From NCBI GenBank assembly GCA_019739215.1, contig JAHHDR010000035.1, forward strand, positions 124,001 through 188,000: a stretch of 64,000 nt of DNA, written 5' to 3'. The notes beneath the pieces were generated by a model. It did not search any database. It worked only from the letters and a program-made list of their open reading frames with translations, and was not told where the DNA came from. Both the position numbers and the translations under genes were made by a program. Within the stretch, counting starts at the first letter, position 1. Each line of letters begins with the position of its first letter. Below are positions 26,519 through 34,701 of this stretch, piece by piece. Source of the stretch: Rhizobium sp. (GTDB lineage: Bacteria; Pseudomonadota; Alphaproteobacteria; Rhizobiales; Rhizobiaceae).

Positions 26519-28684
26519 ATGTCCATCTATCTTGCATCGAGTTCTCAGATATTGAGTGCATTGGGACTTCCAGCCGATACATTGCTATCAGTGAATGGGC
26601 TGAATGTGATGTATGGACTTTCAGACAGTACATTGGCTTCGTTTTCCGGAGGCTTGTTCTCTCCTTATCTTGTTGTGTCTTCGGGCTATGTCGACGATAT
26701 CGACGACGCCAATACGGCGGGTAGCCAGGGCGAGGATCTTGGTGCGTATGGGACGGCAGATGATACGGTGACCCTCACCTTTCAGATCGCGGTTCCCACG
26801 AATGCGGCAAGCTTCTCGTTCGATTTTACCTTCCTCTCGGAGGAATACCCGGAATATGTCGGCAGCCAATACAACGATTTTCTTTCGGTGAAGCTTAATG
26901 GTGTCGAGATTGCTCTCGACACCAACGGGAATTCCATCAGCGTCAACAACGATTTCTTTTCCGATAGTCTCGTGCCGGCGGGAACGATGTTCGATGGCCA
27001 GACGCCGCCCCTCAGGATTGTCACGTCCGTCCCGCAGGGCCAGTCGCAGATCACGGTCACGATCAGCATTGGCGACGTTGGCGACGGCATCTATGACAGC
27101 GCGGCGTTCTTGAAGAATTTCGAGTTCCTTGAGCCGCAGGTGGTCTATGTCAATTTCGACGGCGGCAGCATCGACTGGGAATCGTTCCTGATCGACCGCG
27201 AGATCACCCTGCCTGGATCGGGACTTTCCGAGGTCGACAAGGACTCGGTGATCAGCGGCCTCAATACGCTGTTCGGTGATTTCTTGATCGAATTCGTCGA
27301 TGTCCTGCCGACTGTGGAGGAGTTCTCCACGGTGCTGGTCGGCGGAAACCATACCGATCTTCCGGACTGGTTCAACGGGAGTGCGACTCTCGGTGGACGC
27401 GCGGAGCGCATCGACTACGGAAACGCCCATAATGACGACGATGCTGTTGTCCTGTCGGGGAACCTGGGCTCGAATCTTGGACTGATCACGCAAGTGATTG
27501 CCCATGAAATGGGACATCTCCTCGGGTTGCGCCACGTCGCCGACATCGCCCAGCTCATGTATCCGATTGCGGATGCGGGCAGGACCCTTATCGGCGGAGA
27601 AAGTCTGCTCGCCGAGATCATAAGCAAGAAAGTGACGACGGTCGGCGGCGTTCAGGACAGCTACAACGAACTTGTCCGCAATCTTGGACTGAAGGACGCA
27701 AGCAAGATCGTCGTTGAGGACGGCACCCTTTCTTCCATTCTCAAGTTTTTCTCCTTCGACTTCAACTCCAAGTCCGCGCTTTACAATGGGGTGCTCGCGG
27801 TGGTGAACGACGAGGGCGTGATCATCAGCGTTTCCGATCTCGGAACGGTCCAGCAGGATTCCACGGTCGAATTCAGTGCGCCACTGACCGACACCGATAA
27901 GATCGTCATGTTCGGTTCCAGCACCGAGGGTGGTGACATCGACACTTTCGTCGGCGCGAAGTCCGCCCCGAAGAAGTTCAACATCGACAGCGCCGGGGAG
28001 GACGGTCTGATCGCCAAGTTTGGCCTCGGTCTCGGTGACATCGAAAAGGGCGGTGTGAAGGTTTCCGAAGTCAAGGACGGCAACAAGGTTGTCACAGTCG
28101 GATCGATCAAGACAGAGACGCTTGACCTAGACGCCAACGGTGCCACGGACGGCGATGACCTCCTCGAAGGTTCGGAAGGACGCGATATCCTCGTTGGTCT
28201 GGGCGGACTGGACAAGCTCTACGGATTCGGAAAGAGCGACAAGCTATATGGCGGGGGTGATGACGACTATCTCGACGGCGGCGCAGGCAATGACGTGCTC
28301 AGGGGAGCGGATGGCAACGATACGTTGCTTGGCGGTCTGGGCGCGGACCTGCTCTTCGGCGATGCGGGCAGCGATATCTATCTGTTTCAGGATATTGCAG
28401 AGTCCCGGATCAAGCCTAAGGGCCGGGATACAATCGCCGACTTTGCCCAGGGCGAGGACGTGATCGATGTGTCCGCGATCGACGCGATAGCTTCCACTCT
28501 CGAGGAAGACGCCTTCACTTTTGTAGCGGGAGGCACTCTCGGCGGCGAGGCGGGCCTGCTCGTATCGAAGCTGATAAAGGGTGGCACGCTTGTTCTGGGA
28601 GACGTCGACGGCGATGGTAAGGCGGATCTCGGCATATTGCTGGGCGGCAAGATCGCTCTGGACGCGACCGATTTCATCCTCTGA
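26519..28684 (+). CDS. Secreted RTX metalloprotease with choice-of-anchor-L domain
   Basis: A 721-residue protein. Residues about 1-212 match a choice-of-anchor-L-type beta domain (TFLSEEYPEYVGSQYNDFLS). About 213-370 form a zinc protease with HEMGHLLGLRH at residues 329-339 and a Met-turn MYP at 347. This short spacing is as in matrixins. After a linker, RTX repeats run from about 540 to 630 (GRDILVGLGGLDKLYG, GAGNDVLRGADGNDTLLGG, GADLLFGDAGSDIYLF). The C-terminus (GDVDGDGKADLGIL, ending DATDFIL) is typical of type I secreted RTX proteins. There is no N-terminal signal peptide. GGGGAG precedes the start. It is divergent from the ATP-grasp operon across a 230-base region. Confidence 0.85.
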   Translation: MSIYLASSSQILSALGLPADTLLSVNGLNVMYGLSDSTLASFSGGLFSPYLVVSSGYVDDIDDANTAGSQGEDLGAYGTADDTVTLTFQIAVPTNAASFSFDFTFLSEEYPEYVGSQYNDFLSVKLNGVEIALDTNGNSISVNNDFFSDSLVPAGTMFDGQTPPLRIVTSVPQGQSQITVTISIGDVGDGIYDSAAFLKNFEFLEPQVVYVNFDGGSIDWESFLIDREITLPGSGLSEVDKDSVISGLNTLFGDFLIEFVDVLPTVEEFSTVLVGGNHTDLPDWFNGSATLGGRAERIDYGNAHNDDDAVVLSGNLGSNLGLITQVIAHEMGHLLGLRHVADIAQLMYPIADAGRTLIGGESLLAEIISKKVTTVGGVQDSYNELVRNLGLKDASKIVVEDGTLSSILKFFSFDFNSKSALYNGVLAVVNDEGVIISVSDLGTVQQDSTVEFSAPLTDTDKIVMFGSSTEGGDIDTFVGAKSAPKKFNIDSAGEDGLIAKFGLGLGDIEKGGVKVSEVKDGNKVVTVGSIKTETLDLDANGATDGDDLLEGSEGRDILVGLGGLDKLYGFGKSDKLYGGGDDDYLDGGAGNDVLRGADGNDTLLGGLGADLLFGDAGSDIYLFQDIAESRIKPKGRDTIADFAQGEDVIDVSAIDAIASTLEEDAFTFVAGGTLGGEAGLLVSKLIKGGTLVLGDVDGDGKADLGILLGGKIALDATDFIL

Positions 28685-28762
28685 GTTCTCGGCCTGGGAG
28701 GTGCGGATGGGCGCTTGGCCGCGCGCCATCCGCGTGTCGTTTGAACGAGATTCCTCTGTCAT

Positions 28763-29188
28763 TCACACCGGCAGCGCTTCCGGTGCATATTGTGCCGCGT
28801 ATTCGGCCGACGGCGGGATCGGCTTGATCACGTCGATCATGACACCGTTGGGATCCGCGGCGATGAAGTGGCGCTGGCCGAAGTCCTCGTCGCGCAGTGT
28901 GCGCAGGATGGTCACGCCGGCCGCGCGGAGACGATCATGGATCTCGTCGGGGTCCTCGACCTCGAAGCTGATGAGAAGACCGCCCGCCGCCTGACGCTGT
29001 TGCTCCGGCACAGTTTCATGGGTGCGCGAGACGAAGGCGAGATTGATGTTGGGGCGATCGATCTGCTGGAGATGCACGTACCAGTCGCTGCTGAAAAGCG
29101 GCTTGAAGTTGAAATGGGCCTGGTAGAAGGCCGCGGTGGCCTCGACGTCGTCGACGAGAAGGACGGGGTAGTAGCCGGTAACTTTCAT
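28763..29188 (-). CDS. VOC-family protein (glyoxalase-like), TetR-linked
   Basis: A 141-residue single-domain VOC protein ([20 protein letters not shown] at the start; [19 protein letters not shown] at the end). It probably binds or modifies a small hydrophobic or electrophilic compound and could be a resistance or detoxification protein. GGAGACAAGCC precedes the ATG. It is divergent from a TetR gene with two operator-like dyads between them, so it is most likely the TetR target and induced by the ligand of that regulator. Confidence 0.8.
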   Translation of the reverse strand: MKVTGYYPVLLVDDVEATAAFYQAHFNFKPLFSSDWYVHLQQIDRPNINLAFVSRTHETVPEQQRQAAGGLLISFEVEDPDEIHDRLRAAGVTILRTLRDEDFGQRHFIAADPNGVMIDVIKPIPPSAEYAAQYAPEALPV

Positions 29189-29208
29189 GGCTTGTCTCCT
29201 TGATGTCA

Positions 29209-29259
29209 TTTACATACAATCTGCATGTAAATCGTCATTAACATACAGGCTGCATGTAT
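29209..29259. promoter_or_regulatory. Twin TetR operators
   Basis: Site 1 (29209-29231): TTTACAT and ATGTAAA arms flank a centre ACAATCTGC. Site 2 (29241-29259): ACATACA GG CTGC ATGTAT. The two sites share ACATACA..CTGCATGTA (16 of 18 bases identical) and start 29 bases apart. Site 2 overlaps the tetR start codon, so it should autorepress; site 1 should cover the VOC gene promoter. Confidence 0.75.
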
Positions 29260-29848
29260 GCAAGTAGTGAATGAACGGCGAAGCAATGCCGATCGAAGCC
29301 AGGCCATGCGCGATGCGCTGATCGTGGCCGGCCGGCTGCTTTTCGTGGAAAAGGGGTATGCCGAGACGTCGACGCCGGAGATCGTGGCGGCTGCGGGTGT
29401 CACTCGTGGCGCTCTCTATCATCACTTCACCGACAAGGCGGCGTTGTTTCGTGCCGTCATCGTTTCGGAGTCGGAGCATGTCGCCGGCGAGATCCAGCGG
29501 GCGACGCAGGATTGCACCGATGCCGGCCAGGCACTCGATACCGGTACCGATGCCTACCTCGATGCCATGACCGTGACGGGCCGAACCCGGCTGCTGCTGA
29601 TCGACGGTCCTGCCGTGCTGGGACGGGAGGTGATGGACATCATCGACGGCGAAACTTCGGGCGGCACGATCATTGTGGGCCTGAGCGCCGCGCTGGGGCG
29701 GTCACCGGACGCACGGATGATCGTGCAGGGGCGGTTGCTGTCTGCCGCCTTCGAGCGTGCTGCACTCGATGTTTCCGCAGGGTCAGACTCGACGCTCTAC
29801 AGATCCGAATTGAAGCGCATGCTGGCGGAGGTTTGTGGGGAGCGCTAA
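29258..29848 (+). CDS. TetR-family transcriptional repressor
   Basis: A 196-residue regulator. The N-terminal helix-turn-helix is clear (about residues 15-62: GRLLFVEKGYAETSTPEIVA, AAGVTRGALYHHFTDKAALF). The ligand domain is less conserved and has a single Cys (QDCTDAGQ). The first ATG overlaps operator site 2 and has no ribosome-binding site; an in-frame GTG at 29267 is an alternative start, or the mRNA may be leaderless. It most likely represses itself and the divergent VOC gene. Confidence 0.88.
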   Translation: MQVVNERRSNADRSQAMRDALIVAGRLLFVEKGYAETSTPEIVAAAGVTRGALYHHFTDKAALFRAVIVSESEHVAGEIQRATQDCTDAGQALDTGTDAYLDAMTVTGRTRLLLIDGPAVLGREVMDIIDGETSGGTIIVGLSAALGRSPDARMIVQGRLLSAAFERAALDVSAGSDSTLYRSELKRMLAEVCGER

Positions 29849-29921
29849 GGCGATACTGGCAAGCTGTGTGCGGCTGCGCTATCAATCCTCATCCTCGAGC
29901 CGAATTTCTGTCGGGTGCGGG

Positions 29922-29950
29922 TGATCCCGGTCACAGGGCCGGGCGTAGAC
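29922..29950 (+). promoter_or_regulatory. Possible ECF-sigma (RpoE-type) autoregulated promoter
   Basis: TGATCC (29922-29927) is the -35 hexamer known for RpoE/ChrR-type ECF sigma factors, and GTAGAC (29945-29950) stands at 17 bases spacing as a possible -10. Transcription would begin near 29957, favouring the translation start at 30023. Confidence 0.4.
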
Positions 29951-30022
29951 GAGGGCATGAATGCGAAGAGCAACAACCAGTCCGGCGGACGCCGCGACGC
30001 GAAGACCTCCAAGGCGCCCCAC

Positions 30023-30604
30023 ATGACGCTTGCGGGTGATCGTGCGACCATGCCTTCGCCCGACGACCTTGCCAGGCTGGTGGGGCGCATCGCGACCGAC
30101 AGCGACCGGCAGGCGTTCGCGGCGCTGTTCCGGTTCTTCGCGCCCCGGCTCAAGTCCTTCCTTGGCCGGCAGGGCTACAGCGACATAGAATGCGAGGACC
30201 TCGTCCAGGAGACGATGCTCAACATCTGGCGCAAGGCAGGCAGCTTCGACCCGGCAAAGGCAGGCGTATCAACCTGGATTTACACGATTGCCCGCAACTT
30301 GGGGATCGACAGGCGACGTCGCGACGGCCGGGCCGCCAACTGGCAGGCGCTGACGACATTCGACGACACCGATCCGGACCCGTCCGCCGAAACGCGCATG
30401 ATCGCCGGCGAAAACGAGAGCCGGGTGCGCGACGCGCTCACGCGGCTGCCGGCCGAACAAGCGGCGGTGATCCGGATGACGTTCTACGGCGAAGATCCGC
30501 AGGCGGAGATCGCCAAGACGCTGGGCATTCCGCTCGGCACGGTCAAATCCCGCGTGAGGCTTGCGCTGATGCGACTCCGCAAGACGATGGAAGACGGACT
30601 ATGA
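30023..30604 (+). CDS. rpoE: ECF sigma factor, RpoE/ChrR group
   Basis: A 193-residue sigma-70 family factor. Region 2 (AFAALFRFFAPRLKSFLGRQ; CEDLVQETMLNIWRKAGSFD; STWIYTIARNLGIDRRRR) and region 4 (LPAEQAAVIRMTFYGEDPQA; LGIPLGTVKSRVRLALMRLR) are complete. The partner gene encodes a ChrR-type anti-sigma factor and overlaps its stop (ATGA). In Rhodobacter this pair controls the singlet-oxygen response, and that is the best guess here. The start at 30023 has AAGG 9 bases upstream and lies downstream of the possible autoregulated promoter. ATG 29957 would add 22 residues of low complexity and has GAGGG too close to it. Confidence 0.88.
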   Translation: MTLAGDRATMPSPDDLARLVGRIATDSDRQAFAALFRFFAPRLKSFLGRQGYSDIECEDLVQETMLNIWRKAGSFDPAKAGVSTWIYTIARNLGIDRRRRDGRAANWQALTTFDDTDPDPSAETRMIAGENESRVRDALTRLPAEQAAVIRMTFYGEDPQAEIAKTLGIPLGTVKSRVRLALMRLRKTMEDGL

Positions 30605-31254
30605 ACTTTGTGAACCAGACCAGTGAAGAGCTGCTGCTGCGCTACGCGGCCGGCCAACTGCGTCCGGCGCCGGCCCTGGTGGTGGCGAGCCATCTGGCCA
30701 TGTCGCCTTCGAGCCGGCGGCTCGTGGCAGGGTACGAAAGCGTGGGTGGAGCCCTGCTCGACGCCGAGCCGATGGCAGCCCTGTCGGCCGGGCTTTTCGA
30801 GCGGACGGTGGCGATGCTGGACGCGCCGCCGAGGCCGGAAATCCTGCCGCCGGTCCGCGGCCATGAGGCGCTCGACATGGGCGTGCCTATTCCGGCACCG
30901 CTTGCGCGACGCGCCATTGGCCCATGGAAGTGGCTCGGGCCCGGCATGCGCTTTGCGCGCGTCGATATTCCTGAGGACCCCGACCACAACCTCATCCTGC
31001 TGCGCGTGCCCGCGGGCCGCGCCATGCCGGAGCACAGTCACTCGGGGGAGGAGACGACGCTGGTCCTCAAGGGTGCCTTTCATGATGAACTCGGGCGATA
31101 TGGCGCCGGCGACCTGATCAGCGAGGACGAGGATACCGATCACACCCCGATCGTCGATGCGGATGGAGAGTGCATATGTCTGGCGGCGATCGAAGGCCCG
31201 ATGCGGATCAAGGGGTTGCTCGGACGTATGGTGCAACCTTTCCTCGGCATATGA
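30601..31254 (+). CDS. chrR: ChrR-family anti-sigma factor with cupin domain, zinc anti-sigma ligands mostly lost
   Basis: A 217-residue ChrR-type protein: an N-terminal anti-sigma domain (1-about 85) and a C-terminal cupin (about 105-200). Compared from memory with Rhodobacter sphaeroides ChrR, the cupin metal ligands are kept at a constant offset of +4 (His145, His147, Glu151, His181, in PEHSHSGEE and DTDHTP). In the anti-sigma domain only His31 remains; the positions of His6, Cys35 and Cys38 are Gln6, Ser35 and Ser38 (HLAMSPSSRR). Translation is coupled to the sigma gene by ATGA. It should hold the sigma factor inactive until a signal arrives, but without the classic zinc site. Confidence 0.85.
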   Translation: MNFVNQTSEELLLRYAAGQLRPAPALVVASHLAMSPSSRRLVAGYESVGGALLDAEPMAALSAGLFERTVAMLDAPPRPEILPPVRGHEALDMGVPIPAPLARRAIGPWKWLGPGMRFARVDIPEDPDHNLILLRVPAGRAMPEHSHSGEETTLVLKGAFHDELGRYGAGDLISEDEDTDHTPIVDADGECICLAAIEGPMRIKGLLGRMVQPFLGI

Positions 31255-31353
31255 CGGCATCTGCGAGTTCTGCGGCATTTGGCTTTGACCGGCGCGGTCC
31301 GGTGAAGTAGGTCTCCGGCGCGCCTTGCCGCCCGATCTGCCGGAGTACCGCAT

Positions 31354-32241
31354 TTGTCCCTCGAGCGCTTCGCGCCAGCCCTGTTCGTTCTGCTGTGGTC
31401 GTCCGGCTGGATCGTCCCTGTCTATGCGGCACGGCATTCCACTGCCGAGGCCTTCCTCTCCGTTCGCTTCGCCTGCGCCGCCGCCTGCTTCATCCTGCTG
31501 GCCTTGGTCATGCGTGCACCATGGGAAAGGCGGCCGCGTGCCATCGGGCACGCCATCGTCTCGGGCGCCTTGCTGCACGGGCTCTATCTCGGCGGGGTGT
31601 GGTGGGCGATCTTCCACGGCGTTCCCGCCTCGATCTCCGGCGTGATTGCCGCGTTGCAGCCGCTGATGACAGCGTCGATCGCGCCATGGATGGTGGGCGA
31701 GCGGCTGTCGCGGCTCCAGGTCGTCGGCCTCGTGCTCGGCTTTGCGGGGATCATCGTCGCCCTCCTGCCGACGTTCGAGGGCTTGTCGGGTGACCTGTTC
31801 ATCGATCGGGCCGTTCCGGTCGCCATCAACATCGCCGCGATGAGCGGCGCGGTGCTGGGTACGCTCTACCAGAAACGGTTCGTGACCTCGGGCGACATGC
31901 GCACCAATGCCGTGTGGCAATATGCCGGTGCGCTGCTTATCGTGCTGCCGCTGGCGATCTTCGGCGAGCCAGCGCGTTTCGATTTCGGCCTGGAACTTGC
32001 GCTCGCGCTGGGCTGGTCCGTGCTTGTCCTGTCCATGGCGGGAGTTGCGCTGCTTCTCTACATGATCGGGCGCGGACAGGTGTCGCGTGCGGCATCGCTG
32101 ATCTATCTCATGCCACCGGCCGTGGCGATCGAGTCCTTTATCTTTCTGGGCGAACCGCTGGCGCCGACGATGATCGCCGGCACGGTCATCGTCGTCATCG
32201 GCGTCTGGCTTGCCGGCCGCAAACCTCAGACAGCGTCATAG
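31354..32241 (+). CDS. EamA/DMT-family transporter
   Basis: A 295-residue inner-membrane protein with ten membrane segments in two EamA repeats (FVLLWSSGWIVPVYAARHST; second repeat from about residue 155). It has conserved GVWWAIFHGVPASISGVIAA and a final ALAPTMIAGTVIVVIGVWLA. It probably exports an amino acid or other metabolite; the substrate is unknown. The start is TTG, with CGGAG about 8 bases upstream. The 3' end overlaps the convergent EEP gene by 16 bases. Confidence 0.82.
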   Translation: MSLERFAPALFVLLWSSGWIVPVYAARHSTAEAFLSVRFACAAACFILLALVMRAPWERRPRAIGHAIVSGALLHGLYLGGVWWAIFHGVPASISGVIAALQPLMTASIAPWMVGERLSRLQVVGLVLGFAGIIVALLPTFEGLSGDLFIDRAVPVAINIAAMSGAVLGTLYQKRFVTSGDMRTNAVWQYAGALLIVLPLAIFGEPARFDFGLELALALGWSVLVLSMAGVALLLYMIGRGQVSRAASLIYLMPPAVAIESFIFLGEPLAPTMIAGTVIVVIGVWLAGRKPQTAS

Positions 32242-33005
32242 GCCAGGGTGGTCATCACCGGCAGGTGGTCGGACGCGATGCGCGACAATGGCGTCTCATG
32301 GGCCACGACGTCGCCGATCAGCCCCGGGCGGTTGGAAATGATCCGGTCGAGCGCGAGAAACGGCAGTCGCGAGGGAAAGCTCGGGGCCGAGGGGGGCAGG
32401 GCGCCGAAGGCGGGCGAGAAGCCGCGCAGCGCCGATTTCGCACCGATCCGCCATTCGTTGAGGTCGCCGAGGACCAGCGTCGGCCGTTCGCGATTGCGGC
32501 GGAGATGCTCGACGATGGCCCGGGCCTGCTGCTCGCGCGAGCGGCGCAGAAGGCCGAAATGTGCCGCGATGATCCGCACGCCCTTGTCGTCCTCGAAATC
32601 AAGCTCAGTCACCAGCGCGCCGCGCGGTTCCAGGCCGGGCAGGCTGATTTCGTGGACATGGCTTACCAGGCCCTTGCGGTAGAGCACGATATTGCCGTGC
32701 CAACCGTGCGCCGCCGACGGCTTGGACAGGGGGACGGGAACGAGCCCGTGCTCGCGCTCCAGACGTTCGAGATGAAGAAGGCCCTTGCGCTCGCCGAAGC
32801 GTGTGTCCACTTCCTGAAGCGCAATGATATCCGGCTCGATTTCGCCGATCACGTCCACGATCCTGTCGGGATCGCGCTTGCCGTCGGTGCCGACGCATTT
32901 GTGGATATTGTACGAAGCGATAACGAGCCCGTCGGGTCTTGCCACGGCAATGCGCGGCATCTGCTTTCCACGGCTTCGAATGGCTCGTATGGCGGATAGG
33001 ATCAT
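32226..33005 (-). CDS. Endonuclease/exonuclease/phosphatase (EEP) family hydrolase
   Basis: A 259-residue EEP-fold phosphohydrolase. Motifs: ASYNIHKCVG, the metal Glu in IIALQEVDTRFGER, HGNIVLYRKG, the active-site VLGDLNEWR (Asp/Asn) and the C-terminal ASDHLPVM with catalytic Asp-His. The second gene after the PLD-type synthase (52-base gap), so it may act on lipids, nucleic acid or a phosphodiester; the family does not fix the substrate. The ATG at 33005 lacks a clear ribosome-binding site. ATG at 32960 (MPRIAVARPDG) has GGAAAG upstream and may be the true start. Confidence 0.8.
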   Translation of the reverse strand: MILSAIRAIRSRGKQMPRIAVARPDGLVIASYNIHKCVGTDGKRDPDRIVDVIGEIEPDIIALQEVDTRFGERKGLLHLERLEREHGLVPVPLSKPSAAHGWHGNIVLYRKGLVSHVHEISLPGLEPRGALVTELDFEDDKGVRIIAAHFGLLRRSREQQARAIVEHLRRNRERPTLVLGDLNEWRIGAKSALRGFSPAFGALPPSAPSFPSRLPFLALDRIISNRPGLIGDVVAHETPLSRIASDHLPVMTTLAYDAV

Positions 33006-33057
33006 GTCGGCAGGCCAGTGTCCGTCTTTTTTCGTCCAGTCTCTTCAACGCATGAGA

Positions 33058-34509
33058 TCATAGATAGGGCGATCCAAGCCAGAGGATTTTCTCGGCCAGG
33101 CGCAGAAGGAAGGGGCGGCGTCGCAGTTCCTGGAGCGTCACGCGGTGCGCGCTGGCAAGCGCGGCGGCGAAGCGTTTATCGATCTCGGCGGCGAAGCCCG
33201 CGTCGAGCACTTCGAGATCGACCTCGAAGTTCAATCGCAGGGATCGGGGATCGAGATTGGACGACCCGACATAGGACCACTCGCCATCGATGGTGAGAAG
33301 CTTGGAATGATCGAAGCGCCCCCGGACGCGCCAGATCCGGCAGCCGTGCTTCAGCAACTGGTCGAACTGGGCGGTCATGGCACGGTCGACGAGCGTCAGG
33401 TTGTTCTCCGACGGCACGAGAATGTCGATCTCGACGCCGCGCCGTGCAGCGGTGACGAGTGCGCTGATCAATTCGCGGTCAGGCAGGAAATAGGGTGACA
33501 TGATGCGAATCGAATGCTGCGCCACTGAGAACGCACCGGTCAGCATCTTGTGATTGGTCTCGATGCTGCCGTCCGGGCCGGAGGAGACGACACGGGCGAA
33601 GATCGGCTGGGTGGGGCTGACCGTCGGGGGTGGATGGTGCGTGGCTGCGAGTTTCTCTCCCGACGCAAAATGCCAGTCCTCCGCGGCCACGGCGAAGAGA
33701 TCGGCCACCACCGGCCCGGTGATGCGGAAATGCGTGTCACGGGCATGGTCGTCCCCGCGGAACTCCCGCGAAAATCCTTCTCGGATGTTCATCCCGCCGG
33801 CGAAGGCAATTTCATCGTCGATCACGATGATCTTCCGGTGTGTGCGGAGATTGGCATAGGGCAGGCGCAGGCCAGTGATGACCTTGCCGTTGAAGGTTGC
33901 GGTCCTGACGCCCCGCCGGCGGAGGTAGTGGACGATGCTGGGCACGGAATAGCGTGCGCCGACGGAATCGATGAGCACGCGCACCGCCACGCCGCGCTCG
34001 TGTGCCGCGACCAGAAGATCGGCGATCCTCACGCCGACCCGGTCGTGGTCGAAAATGTAGGTCTCGAGGATGATGCTGTGGCGCGCCGCCGCGATCGCTT
34101 CGGCTATGGCGCCATAGGCGGTGTCGCCATCCTCGAGTATCCGCACCGAATTGCCGGCGGTCAGGGGAAAGCGGGTCACGGTATCGCCGACCTGCTTCAT
34201 CGGGACGAACTGCCTGGAGAAGCACTCCGCCACCGCCTCGCGTGGCACGGCCGGGCCATAGAATTCCTGCCACAGAGCGCGGCGGGCCGTGCGGCGGCTC
34301 GCGAGGGCGGTGTGGCGGATGCGATTGACGCCGGCAATCAGGTAGATGAACGCGCCGAGCAAAGGCGAGAGCAGGATCACGCCGACCCAACCGGCGGCGG
34401 AGCGGACGTCGTGCTTGGTCATCGCTACATGAGCAATGGCGACCGTGCCGGTGATGACCGACAGGGCGGCCAGGACATGCGGCCAGTAGGCGGAAAACAA
34501 TTCAAACAT
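33058..34509 (-). CDS. cls: Phospholipase D-family phospholipid synthase (cardiolipin synthase-like)
   Basis: A 483-residue membrane-bound enzyme with two N-terminal membrane segments (about residues 5-30 and 37-58) followed by two PLD domains. HKD motif 1: HRKIIVIDDEIAFAGGMNI (about residue 220). HKD motif 2: HSKLLTIDGEWSYVGSSNLD (about residue 400). Cardiolipin synthases condense two phosphatidylglycerols at the inner membrane. Length and layout are those of the ClsA type. It is followed by the EEP hydrolase in the same direction; no specific regulation is seen. Confidence 0.9.
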   Translation of the reverse strand: MFELFSAYWPHVLAALSVITGTVAIAHVAMTKHDVRSAAGWVGVILLSPLLGAFIYLIAGVNRIRHTALASRRTARRALWQEFYGPAVPREAVAECFSRQFVPMKQVGDTVTRFPLTAGNSVRILEDGDTAYGAIAEAIAAARHSIILETYIFDHDRVGVRIADLLVAAHERGVAVRVLIDSVGARYSVPSIVHYLRRRGVRTATFNGKVITGLRLPYANLRTHRKIIVIDDEIAFAGGMNIREGFSREFRGDDHARDTHFRITGPVVADLFAVAAEDWHFASGEKLAATHHPPPTVSPTQPIFARVVSSGPDGSIETNHKMLTGAFSVAQHSIRIMSPYFLPDRELISALVTAARRGVEIDILVPSENNLTLVDRAMTAQFDQLLKHGCRIWRVRGRFDHSKLLTIDGEWSYVGSSNLDPRSLRLNFEVDLEVLDAGFAAEIDKRFAAALASAHRVTLQELRRRPFLLRLAEKILWLGSPYL

Positions 34510-34638
34510 GCGGAGCCCGAGCGATGATCACCGACAAAGGTCGTGTGGAAGCCGCAACATTACAAGTGGTTCGGGGGTTCCGTTGCGCAGGTAGCGCCCT
34601 GGCACCCAGTTTCGGCAGACCGGCTGCGCCGAACGCAG

Positions 34639-34667
34639 AAATGCCGCCGGTTGGACCGGCGGCATTT
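34639..34667 (-). terminator. Stem-loop terminator after the DEAD-box helicase
   Basis: AAATGCCGCCGGT (34639-34651) pairs perfectly with ACCGGCGGCATTT (34655-34667), loop TGG. The A/T ends of the stem supply a short U-run on either strand. It lies 35 bases after the helicase stop. Confidence 0.7.
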
Positions 34668-34701
34668 CTATTCGGTTGTGATTGCGGCCTGCTGCAGCAG
34701 G

